Shown here one piece after another: positions 56,852-64,000 of a DNA stretch of 64,000 bases (its first letter is position 1; each line of letters starts with the position of its first letter). The stretch spans positions 310,001 to 374,000 of the forward strand of contig NZ_BFBB01000002.1 of NCBI RefSeq assembly GCF_003114855.1, written 5' to 3'. Source of the stretch: Leptospira ryugenii (GTDB taxonomy: Bacteria; Spirochaetota; Leptospiria; Leptospirales; Leptospiraceae). The translations under genes were made by a program, and so were the position numbers. A model generated the notes under the pieces. The model saw only the letters and a program-made list of their open reading frames with translations. It searched no databases and had not been told where the DNA came from.

Positions 56852-57897
56852 TAGCCTGAGATCACCGAGTGGACATCAGTGAGGTTGAGGATTTGGTCAA
56901 TCCCGCCTCGCTTGATGGCCTCTTTTGGCATTCCAAAAACAACACAACTCTCTTCTGATTGTGCATAGGTGTTGGCTCCCGCTTCATGCATTTCCAAAAT
57001 TCCATTAGCGCCATCATCACCCATTCCAGTTAGAATAATCCCACGTGCGTTTTTTCCTGCTGATTTTGCAACAGATCGAAAGAGAACATCAACCGAAGGA
57101 CGATGTCGGTTCACCAAGGGTCCTTCTTTGACTTCCACATAGTACTGAGCGCCAGACCTCTTAAGCTGCATGTGGTAGTTCCCGGGGGCAATGAGGGCAA
57201 GACCGCGTGAGACTCGATCACCATCTTTTGCTTCTCTTACTTCTATATCACAGATTTGGTTCAGCCGTCTAGCAAAGGCTTCTGTAAACTTTTCAGGCAT
57301 ATGTTGTACAATCACGATTCCGGGTGTTTTTTCTTTTGCTAGTTTTGTTAGAATGGTCTCCAGGGCGATCGTGCCGCCCGTAGAGGTGCCAATGGCCACT
57401 ATTTTTTCTGTAGCTTGGATTTGTGAGATATCACCTGTTAATTTTTGTTTGGTGATTTGTGCTGGCGTTTCGCTAGGAGCTTTCCACCTCGTTAGGTTTG
57501 TCTGTGAAGCTGCTATGACAGCATCCATTAATTGGGTGTGCGCCTCTTGCAAAAAATCTTTCAGGCCAATTTTTGGTTTTGTGATGATCTCCATAGCTCC
57601 GTGTTGCAAGGCGAGAAGTGCCGTATCAGAGCCTTCTTCTGTCAGAGTAGAACAAATCACAATGGGAGTGGGGCGTTCGGCCATAATTTTTTTTAGAAAC
57701 GTAATACCATCCATTCTAGGCATTTCAATATCTAAAACAATCACATCAGGCCAATTGGAGTTCATTTTATCTAATGCAAAAATAGGATCTTGGGCGCTAC
57801 CTAAAAATTGGAATTGTTCATCTTTACTAAACGCATCGCCTAATACTTGTCTGACAACTGCGGAATCGTCTATGACAAAGACTTTGATTTTTTTCAT
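56848..57897 (-). CDS. cheB: Chemotaxis protein-glutamate methylesterase CheB
   Basis: A 349-residue response regulator and methylesterase that demethylates receptors during adaptation. The receiver (1-120) has D10/D11 and phosphoacceptor D56 in [13 protein letters not shown]. The esterase domain (about 160-349) has the catalytic triad in GTSTGGT (Ser), VQHMPE (His) and [10 protein letters not shown] (Asp). It starts one base after cheD ends and is the last gene of the operon. The stop overlaps the convergent carboxylase gene by four bases. Confidence 0.96.
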   Translation of the reverse strand: MKKIKVFVIDDSAVVRQVLGDAFSKDEQFQFLGSAQDPIFALDKMNSNWPDVIVLDIEMPRMDGITFLKKIMAERPTPIVICSTLTEEGSDTALLALQHGAMEIITKPKIGLKDFLQEAHTQLMDAVIAASQTNLTRWKAPSETPAQITKQKLTGDISQIQATEKIVAIGTSTGGTIALETILTKLAKEKTPGIVIVQHMPEKFTEAFARRLNQICDIEVREAKDGDRVSRGLALIAPGNYHMQLKRSGAQYYVEVKEGPLVNRHRPSVDVLFRSVAKSAGKNARGIILTGMGDDGANGILEMHEAGANTYAQSEESCVVFGMPKEAIKRGGIDQILNLTDVHSVISGY

Positions 57898-58422
57898 TTA
57901 ATTTCCTCTTTGTGTATCAAGCCATACCTCTCCATCCCAAACGGTAAAAATGATTTTACGATGGTGGTTTCCTCCCAGGCTTTCTGAAACTATTTTGACG
58001 GAATGTTCCTCTAAAATCTTCTTTGCAAAAATATAATTTTTATCTCCCACAGAATTCATATTCGTAACCGCATCTCTTTTGAAAATATCCTCTTCCTCTT
58101 TCAAAAACATATGCGAACCACCAAACACCTTTGCCTCATATTCAAAAAGTTGTGTATTGTGTTTTTTTACTTCTTTCTGAAACAGCAGGAATGCCTCGTC
58201 TCCATACTTTCCAGAAATTTCACGGGCTTCATTAGAATCTGTTCTATGGCTCAATACAAAATGGCACATACCTCCGATTTTTTTGATCGGATTCCATAAG
58301 ACAATAGAGACACAAGAACCGAGTAATGTCCGGAGTCGAAGGTTGGGGCCACCAAAATAGAATTCCCCCGGATTAAGATAAATATCTTTTACGACTCGTG
58401 GTGTTTCGTCCAAGGGACCCAT
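57898..58422 (-). CDS. cheD: Chemoreceptor glutamine deamidase CheD
   Basis: A 174-residue deamidase acting on receptor glutamines. The active-site Cys is in TLLGSCVSIVLWNP, the His in GGMCHFVLSH and a FGGSHMF motif follows. The middle contains NYIFAKKILEEH and SLGGNHHRKIIF, typical of CheD. It lies tightly between cheW and cheB. Confidence 0.94.
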   Translation of the reverse strand: MGPLDETPRVVKDIYLNPGEFYFGGPNLRLRTLLGSCVSIVLWNPIKKIGGMCHFVLSHRTDSNEAREISGKYGDEAFLLFQKEVKKHNTQLFEYEAKVFGGSHMFLKEEEDIFKRDAVTNMNSVGDKNYIFAKKILEEHSVKIVSESLGGNHHRKIIFTVWDGEVWLDTQRGN

Positions 58423-58899
58423 TTAAGAATTCTTGGCAGATTCATGGACCAGATTCATTTCATCTAAATTCAATAGATGGTGAATATTTAAGAGTATGAC
58501 AAACTTCTCATCAACTTTTCCCATACCTTTTATAAAATCCAAACGAATCTTAGAACCAAAATTAGGTGGTGGTTCGATCTTTGTTTCTGGGATATCGACC
58601 ACTTCATTTACGGCATCCACAAGAAGACCAACATCCATAGATTCATTTTCTAATTGAATCTCTGTGATGATGATACAAGACTTTCTTCCAGTTATGGTTG
58701 GCTTTTTATATAACCTTAGGTTCAAATCCAGAACAGGTACCACATTTCCTCTCAAGTTGATGACCCCAGGGATGTATTCTGGCATCATAGGAACATGGGT
58801 AACCGATTCAAATTCGATGATTTCTTTGATGTGTAATATACCTAAACCAAAGAATTCATCCGAGATTTCAAAGGTGAGGTACTGGATATCTTCTATCAT
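58423..58899 (-). CDS. cheW: Chemotaxis coupling protein CheW
   Basis: A 158-residue adaptor that links receptors to CheA. The beta-barrel pattern is present: YLTFEISDEFFGLGILHIKEI, then the Arg-containing PGVINLRGNVVPVLDLNLRL and VGLLVDAVNEVVDI. It directly abuts cheD and lies 12 bases after the receptor gene. Confidence 0.95.
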   Translation of the reverse strand: MIEDIQYLTFEISDEFFGLGILHIKEIIEFESVTHVPMMPEYIPGVINLRGNVVPVLDLNLRLYKKPTITGRKSCIIITEIQLENESMDVGLLVDAVNEVVDIPETKIEPPPNFGSKIRLDFIKGMGKVDEKFVILLNIHHLLNLDEMNLVHESAKNS

Positions 58900-58911
58900 G
58901 GCCTTACCTGT

Positions 58912-61407
58912 TTAAAATTTCTGGTATCGATCATTTGAGGGAGACTCTGGCTCACTTTTTTTAGGAAGGGAAGTTGTTTTCTGAGGAGTCCTCTTTTGGG
59001 CAACAAAGGAATCCGCCGTACTGATTTTGAAGAAGTTTATTGAACCCATCAATTGTTCGGCTCTTGATTTCAATTCTTCGGCTATGGCGGCAAGCTCTTC
59101 TGAGGCTGAGGCACTTTGTTGGGATACTTGGTCCAATTGAGACATTGCTTTATTGACTTCATTCACCCCAGAGGATTGTTCCTGGCTAGCTGCTGCGATT
59201 TCTTGGACCAAATCTGCTGTGCGGTTGATGGCAGGTACGATTTCTTCAATCAATTTACCAGCTGTTTCCGCTATCTCGACCGAACCTCCTGCCAAAGTAC
59301 CAATTTCATTCGCAGACTTTTGGCTTCGTTCTGCGAGTTTTCGTACTTCCGATGCGACTACCGCAAAGCCTTTTCCATGCTCACCAGCTCTTGCCGCTTC
59401 AATCGCAGCATTGAGCGCAAGTAAGTTGGTTTGGTAGGCAATATCTTCAATGATGGAAATCTTATCTGCTATCTCTTTCATGGCTTGGACAGTCTTTTTC
59501 ACGGCATCCCCACCTTGTTTTGCCTCCTTTGCAGATTTTGTTGCTATCGTATCTGTTTGTTTCGCGTTCTCCGCATTTTGGTCTATGGAAGCTCCCATTT
59601 CTTCCAAGGAGGCAGTCGTTTCTTCTACAGAAGCCGCTTGCTCACTTGCTCCCTGTGATAGTGTGCCTGCTGTTGAAGATACTTCCTCTGCTGCATTCAC
59701 AAGAGCATCTGCATTTGTCTTTACTTCATTCAAGATTTTAATAAGGGTGAGTGTTGTGTTGTTGAAAGAATCGCGGAGTTTTGAAAAACCAAACTCATAT
59801 TGTTTAGTGAGTTGAACGGTAAGATCTCCTGCCTCAAGAGCACTTAAGCCTACTACCAAATCATCCACTACTCGAGTTGTTTCCAAGGAGAGTTTTTTCT
59901 GAGATGTTATATCGGTTGCAAATTTGATAACACGGGCAGTCTTTCCTGAAATGTCAAGGATTGGGTTGTAAGTTGCTTGTAACCAAACCTCTTTGCCACC
60001 TTTCCCGATCCGACGGTATTCAGCAGTTTGAAATTCACCGCGCGACAAGGATTCCCAGAAATGTTTGTAGTCTTCTGAATTCGCGTATTCAGGTTCGGCA
60101 AACATTCTGTGATGCCTTCCTTGGATTTCATGCAATTCGTAACCCATTGTTTTGCAAAAAATATCATTTGCCGTAATGATTGTACCATCCGGTTTGAATT
60201 GAATTGTCGCTTGTGCTCGGTTGATAGCCTCGATCTGGCCTTCATAGTCTAGATTTTTTATCTTTTGGTGGGTGATATCACTTGCAAATTTAATAATTTT
60301 CACTGGTTTACCAGTCGTGTCTAGGATTGGAGTATAGGTTGCTTGGAGCCATACTTCAGAACCCGATTTTGTAATTCTACGAAACTCAGCTGTTTGGTGT
60401 TCACCTCGATTGAGTAATTCCCAAAATCTCTTATAATCTTCTGATTGAACTTCCTTCGGGTCCACAAAGATGCGATGGTGTTTTCCTTTGATTTCTTCTA
60501 AACTGTATCCCATCAATAAAAGGAAATTTTCGTTTGCCTTAATGATGCTACCATCAGTTGAAAACTCAATCGTTGCTTGTGATTTTTCCACAGCCCTTTG
60601 CTCAGCGTTGGTTTCGGACATATCTGCCCATTCCACAATATTGGCTAATTTTTTGCCTTTTGCGTCAAAGATTGTATTTGCGATGAGATTGAATTCGCGG
60701 TTACCGATTCGGATACTGGATCTATGTTCTGAGCGAAGGTCTTGTAAGAGACCTCTCTGCATCGCTGGGTTTCTGTGGTATAGATCAATGTTTGTACCCA
60801 TCAGTTTGTCTGCCGAAAAATGAGGGAGTTGTTTTCGGATGTCTGCTTCCGAAAGAGTAAACATTTTTTTAACAGCATCATTCATGTAGATGATATTCAA
60901 ATTCTTATCAGCTAACATAACATTTGTGGTTATCCTACCCAAAGCTCCGGACATCAATTTCCTTTCTTTTTCGGTTTCACTCCATTTGAGGTAGAGAAGC
61001 ACATAAAAAATAAGAAGGATTAGGATACCTGAAAGGGATATGCCTTGGAGAAGAGTAAGAGAACTCTGCAAGTCTAAAGATTCTACTTTTGTTTTGCCTT
61101 GGCTAGATACTTTAGGTTGAAAATCGTCTTTGTATTTGCCGATCAGTTCTTTTAAAGTCAGTTTGGCATCTTTCTCATTTTTAGTTTCATCTTCAGCTAA
61201 TGATTCTAAGGAAGCCAAAAGAGATTTTCCTTTTTCAGAGAGAAATTGGTCTTGTTTCTCAGAAGAAAGTATGGCTTCCTTCGAAGACCTCGCAATCGAT
61301 TCAGATTCATCATAAAAGGATTTTGCCTGCAGAGTGATCCAAACGAAAAGGAGTAGGTTAGTCACAAGGACCACACTTAGCAGGAACAAGGAATTTATTT
61401 TTTTCAT
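58912..61407 (-). CDS. Methyl-accepting chemotaxis protein with three PAS domains
   Basis: An 831-residue chemoreceptor. Two membrane helices (about 8-28 and 115-138) bound a small, mainly helical outer domain. Three PAS domains follow: one divergent (about 155-270) and two close repeats (about 275-395 and 400-520) that share the elements [24 protein letters not shown] and IKFA.DIT, like the PAS pair of BdlA-type receptors. A methylation and signalling domain (about 570-800) contains the hairpin tip [22 protein letters not shown] and [12 protein letters not shown]. The protein has no C-terminal CheR pentapeptide. The PAS set suggests redox or energy sensing; the ligand is unknown. Confidence 0.93.
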   Translation of the reverse strand: MKKINSLFLLSVVLVTNLLLFVWITLQAKSFYDESESIARSSKEAILSSEKQDQFLSEKGKSLLASLESLAEDETKNEKDAKLTLKELIGKYKDDFQPKVSSQGKTKVESLDLQSSLTLLQGISLSGILILLIFYVLLYLKWSETEKERKLMSGALGRITTNVMLADKNLNIIYMNDAVKKMFTLSEADIRKQLPHFSADKLMGTNIDLYHRNPAMQRGLLQDLRSEHRSSIRIGNREFNLIANTIFDAKGKKLANIVEWADMSETNAEQRAVEKSQATIEFSTDGSIIKANENFLLLMGYSLEEIKGKHHRIFVDPKEVQSEDYKRFWELLNRGEHQTAEFRRITKSGSEVWLQATYTPILDTTGKPVKIIKFASDITHQKIKNLDYEGQIEAINRAQATIQFKPDGTIITANDIFCKTMGYELHEIQGRHHRMFAEPEYANSEDYKHFWESLSRGEFQTAEYRRIGKGGKEVWLQATYNPILDISGKTARVIKFATDITSQKKLSLETTRVVDDLVVGLSALEAGDLTVQLTKQYEFGFSKLRDSFNNTTLTLIKILNEVKTNADALVNAAEEVSSTAGTLSQGASEQAASVEETTASLEEMGASIDQNAENAKQTDTIATKSAKEAKQGGDAVKKTVQAMKEIADKISIIEDIAYQTNLLALNAAIEAARAGEHGKGFAVVASEVRKLAERSQKSANEIGTLAGGSVEIAETAGKLIEEIVPAINRTADLVQEIAAASQEQSSGVNEVNKAMSQLDQVSQQSASASEELAAIAEELKSRAEQLMGSINFFKISTADSFVAQKRTPQKTTSLPKKSEPESPSNDRYQKF

Positions 61408-61421
61408 GGTGTACTCTCTAT

Positions 61422-63521
61422 TTAATTTTTATTTCGTTCTAAATACATAGTTCTTTCAAACAAGGAAGGAAGATCAACTATGAGTGCGACGCTTCCATCA
61501 GCCAAAATACTTGACCCGCTAACGCCCTTTACATGCTGAAATACAGAACCCATAGGTTTAATGACAGTTTGGAACTCTCCAAACAAACGGTCTACAACGA
61601 GACCCGCTTTTTTTTCACCAGTTTGGACTATTACGATATTCTTTCTACGTTGGGACACATTGTCCTGTATATCGTAGGCATCTTTCATTTTAATGTATGG
61701 AATGAGAGCCCCTCGCAAAGGGAAAAATTGGTTTTTGACTTCTGAATGTTCTTCAGAGAATTCTAAACATTCGAGAACCGAATCCATAGGAATTACATAA
61801 TGCGATTTCCCAACACCCACCAAAAACCCATCGATAATGGCAAGTGTGAGAGGTAATCTCAGCTGGAAGCTCGTGCCCTTACCTTTGGTCGAGTGAATGG
61901 TGATGCTCCCTCTCAAGGCTTCAATGTTTTTGTGCACAACGTCCAATCCGACACCTCTGCCCGAAACATTTGTAATCGTGGCAGCTGTTGAAAATCCTGG
62001 ATGGAAGAGTAGTGAGTAGACGTCCTCTTTGGCCTCTGGGATAGGCCCGTCCACGATTCCCTTTTCGATGGCTTTTTTCCATATGATCTCAGGATCAATC
62101 CCTCGTCCGTCATCAGATATTTCTATGACGATCATTCCTGTATCGTGGTAGGCTCGGATTTTCAACTCACCGGTAGCTGGTTTACCTGTTCGGAGTCTTT
62201 CTTCACTTGTTTCAAGTCCATGGTCGCAGGCATTGCGGATCATATGGACCAAGGGGTCCCCAAGTTTATCTAAAATATTGCGATCTAATTCTGTTTCCTT
62301 CCCTTCTATGCTGAGGTGGATAGATTTATTCAATTCTTTGCCTAAATCCCGAACAATCCTTTGGTACTTTTGTAGCACTTCGCCGATCTGAATCATGCGG
62401 AGTTTCAAGGAGATCTCTCTCACTTCTGTCAGTAGCCTACCGACATGGAACAAAGATTCTTGTAGGATAGGATCAGCCTTTCCCAAGAGGTTTTGGTTGA
62501 GATTGGCTTGGGCAACAACAAGTTCGCCAACTCTATGGATGAGGGCATCAATCCGATTGGCATCCACTCGGAGTGTATGGTTGGCTTTGTTTTGGTCTAT
62601 TGGAATCTCTTTGTTAGTTGGTTCAAGGCTAGGAAGCTGTGTTTCAACTTCTGAAGATCCATGTTTTAATATCCCAAGAAAGCGTACGAGTTGATTGTCA
62701 GAGATGGTGCCCATCTCCTTCCAAATATTTCCTAAATAGATTTCTTCTTCCGGAAGTTGGCTTGATAGGTCGACCAATTCCTGCAGATCGGAGTGCGGCG
62801 GAAGGATATGAAGAAAAGCATCTGCTTCTAAGAACTCAAACACCTCTCGGATTTTTTCGATTGGTTCTTTGCTATCGAATCGAATCTCAAATCCAAGATA
62901 ACACAACTCTGGATTGTAAGAGTTCTCTTCAGGGATTGAGGAATGAATGGTTTTCAGATAAAGAATTGTTCCCAATTTTTTTAAATAATTGAGAAAGGAG
63001 TATGGATCTAAGCCGAGTTGAAAGACGTTTTGGTGAGGTCGTAATGAAATAAGGTAGTTTTGAGTTCCATCTGCATTGTTTTTTTTGGGAAGCGCATGCG
63101 CAATTGATTGGGTTTCATTCAGAAGAGATGGTTTCTCTCCATTATCTTTTCGTATCTCGTTTAAGAGAAGTTCCGCATTTTGTAACTGTGCATTTGTGAG
63201 ATTGTGTTTTGGTTCTTCTAGGACAAACTCCAAAAGTTGGTCTTTGCAACGAATCAATATACTAACGAGTGCTTGGTTCAAATCTATTTTATGAGATCTG
63301 AGCTCATCCAAAAGATTTTCTAAGGTATGTGTAAACTTAACTGTTTCACTAAAACCAAACATTCCGGAAGTACCTTTAATAGTGTGTACCGCTCGGAAGA
63401 GCGCATTTAAATCCTCTTCTGAGGGAGTCTCCTGCTCCAATCGAAGTAGGATTTCCTCCATGGATTCTAAAAGGTCTTGAGACTCTAGAATATAGGCATC
63501 AATAACTTCAGAAAGATCCAT
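61422..63521 (-). CDS. cheA: Chemotaxis histidine kinase CheA
   Basis: A 699-residue kinase. The HPt domain has H46 in [15 protein letters not shown] response-regulator-binding-like region (about 155-270) follows, then the dimerisation domain ([29 protein letters not shown]), an HATPase domain with N-box [20 protein letters not shown] and GRGVGLDVV, and a CheW-like C-terminal domain. ATG 63521 is fixed by AAGGA five bases upstream and by [18 protein letters not shown], the normal HPt start; the frame is open further upstream through the end of the STAS gene. Confidence 0.96.
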   Translation of the reverse strand: MDLSEVIDAYILESQDLLESMEEILLRLEQETPSEEDLNALFRAVHTIKGTSGMFGFSETVKFTHTLENLLDELRSHKIDLNQALVSILIRCKDQLLEFVLEEPKHNLTNAQLQNAELLLNEIRKDNGEKPSLLNETQSIAHALPKKNNADGTQNYLISLRPHQNVFQLGLDPYSFLNYLKKLGTILYLKTIHSSIPEENSYNPELCYLGFEIRFDSKEPIEKIREVFEFLEADAFLHILPPHSDLQELVDLSSQLPEEEIYLGNIWKEMGTISDNQLVRFLGILKHGSSEVETQLPSLEPTNKEIPIDQNKANHTLRVDANRIDALIHRVGELVVAQANLNQNLLGKADPILQESLFHVGRLLTEVREISLKLRMIQIGEVLQKYQRIVRDLGKELNKSIHLSIEGKETELDRNILDKLGDPLVHMIRNACDHGLETSEERLRTGKPATGELKIRAYHDTGMIVIEISDDGRGIDPEIIWKKAIEKGIVDGPIPEAKEDVYSLLFHPGFSTAATITNVSGRGVGLDVVHKNIEALRGSITIHSTKGKGTSFQLRLPLTLAIIDGFLVGVGKSHYVIPMDSVLECLEFSEEHSEVKNQFFPLRGALIPYIKMKDAYDIQDNVSQRRKNIVIVQTGEKKAGLVVDRLFGEFQTVIKPMGSVFQHVKGVSGSSILADGSVALIVDLPSLFERTMYLERNKN

Positions 63522-63891
63522 TGCCTTCCTTTTTGGTACCATAAGAAAGAGAGTATTCGCTACTTTCCTCTTTGGTGATTTTGATTTTATCTCCAAAAAA
63601 ACCAATCAATCCATATAAATCTAATATCTGTAAGATGGGTTTTGGATGGTTCTGGAAACTTAAGTTTATATTTTTTTGTCTACATAGCCTCTCTATATAA
63701 ATCATCCATTGAATACCAGCGGTATCGATCCTCTGGATATTTCGCAAATCGATATGGAGATTTTGGGAATGGAAAATATCTTCCTTCTGCAAAAGTTCAT
63801 TCCAAACCTGGATGAAAGGAATCGTAAGATAACCATCCCATCGAAGTAAGACTCCATTCTCTTTATCTTTTCTTAGAACTTTGGGTTCCAT
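63508..63891 (-). CDS. STAS-domain protein in the chemotaxis operon
   Basis: A 127-residue STAS-fold protein. The usual phosphoserine position is threonine (T57 in RIDTAGIQW), which could still be phosphorylated. The pattern DLRNIQRIDTAG...FQNHPKPILQILDLYGL fits SpoIIAA/RsbV-like proteins. It overlaps cheA by 14 bases and lies just after a cheY-like gene. ATG 63891 is used; a TTG at 63903 is possible. A link between partner-switching and chemotaxis is suggested by position, not shown. Confidence 0.85.
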   Translation of the reverse strand: MEPKVLRKDKENGVLLRWDGYLTIPFIQVWNELLQKEDIFHSQNLHIDLRNIQRIDTAGIQWMIYIERLCRQKNINLSFQNHPKPILQILDLYGLIGFFGDKIKITKEESSEYSLSYGTKKEGNGSF

Positions 63892-63895
63892 GGTC

Positions 63896-64000
63896 CTATA
63901 CAAGTAGCTTGGAAATTGTCTCTAAGAGTTCTTCTGGAGAAAATGGTTTTGTGAGCCATGCCCTTGCTCCGGCATCCATGCCTTGTTGTTTTTTTTCTGG
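63896..64000 (-). CDS. CheY-like response regulator, C-terminal part (partial)
   Basis: The last 34 residues of a receiver domain run off the right edge. The visible part reads ...MDAGARAWLTKPFSPEELL..., which is the alpha-4/beta-5/alpha-5 end of CheY with the conserved Lys in TKPF. The TAG stop is at 63898-63896, overlapping the TTG alternative of the STAS gene and five bases before its ATG, so it heads the same operon. Confidence 0.85.
   Translation of the reverse strand, partial: PEKKQQGMDAGARAWLTKPFSPEELLETISKLLV

Overview
The window looks like chromosomal core DNA of a spirochaete of the Leptospira group. The evidence is indirect but consistent. There are several lipoproteins with loose spirochaete-type lipoboxes, a stand-alone fliG, a chemotaxis operon that carries a STAS gene, many multi-domain GAF/PP2C/STAS and cyclic-di-GMP-type regulators, a moderately AT-rich sequence, and frequent TTG and GTG starts. 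I cannot name the species. I support 63 protein genes (one cut off at each window edge) and three tRNA genes (Leu-GAG, Asp-GTC, Ala-GGC). Genes are packed tightly, often with 1-4 base start/stop overlaps, and no stretch over 300 bases lacks a gene. I saw no insertion sequence, prophage, CRISPR array or rRNA.

Layout, left to right. 1-4.3 kb: the tail of a membrane protein, a receiver-PP2C phosphatase, purC-purS-purQ and a plant/cyanobacterial-type glgC. 4.4-5.7 kb: an EAL phosphodiesterase. 5.8-10 kb: a SUF iron-sulfur operon (sufC, one SufB/SufD-family scaffold gene, a Rieske ferredoxin, sufS, sufU, sufT). 10-14.3 kb: a glutathione operon (lipoprotein gamma-glutamyltranspeptidase, gshA, and a separate ATP-grasp gene matching the C-terminal half of bifunctional GshF). 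It converges on a minus-strand block of two glutaredoxins, two BolA proteins and a glutathione S-transferase, followed upstream by an ABC-2 exporter, trhO, a flavoprotein disulfide reductase, endonuclease I, glyoxalase II and serA (14.3-23 kb). The 5.8-22 kb stretch thus joins Fe-S assembly with thiol and glutathione chemistry.

23-35 kb holds lipoproteins, lysS, pgsA, fliG, the pyruvate dehydrogenase genes (E1 alpha, E1 beta, E2; no E3 in the operon), fbp, and two regulators that look like degenerate HD-GYP and GGDEF proteins. 35.2-39.6 kb is the macromolecular-synthesis operon rpsU-yqeY-dnaG-rpoD, with a good promoter and a hairpin after rpoD. 39.6-48.7 kb holds a discoidin-like lipoprotein, glpD, tyrS, a NodB-type deacetylase, an RND exporter and def.

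49-52.4 kb encodes a partner-switching module: a coiled-coil protein, a 915-residue GAF-PP2C-HATPase protein that joins an RsbU-like phosphatase and an RsbW-like kinase in one chain, and a STAS antagonist. 52.4-56.9 kb encodes a two-subunit acyl-CoA carboxylase whose biotin-carboxylase domain has an extra segment. 56.8-64 kb is a minus-strand chemotaxis operon reading cheY (partial), STAS, cheA, mcp, cheW, cheD, cheB. All functional calls rest on motifs read by eye; no database search was possible.
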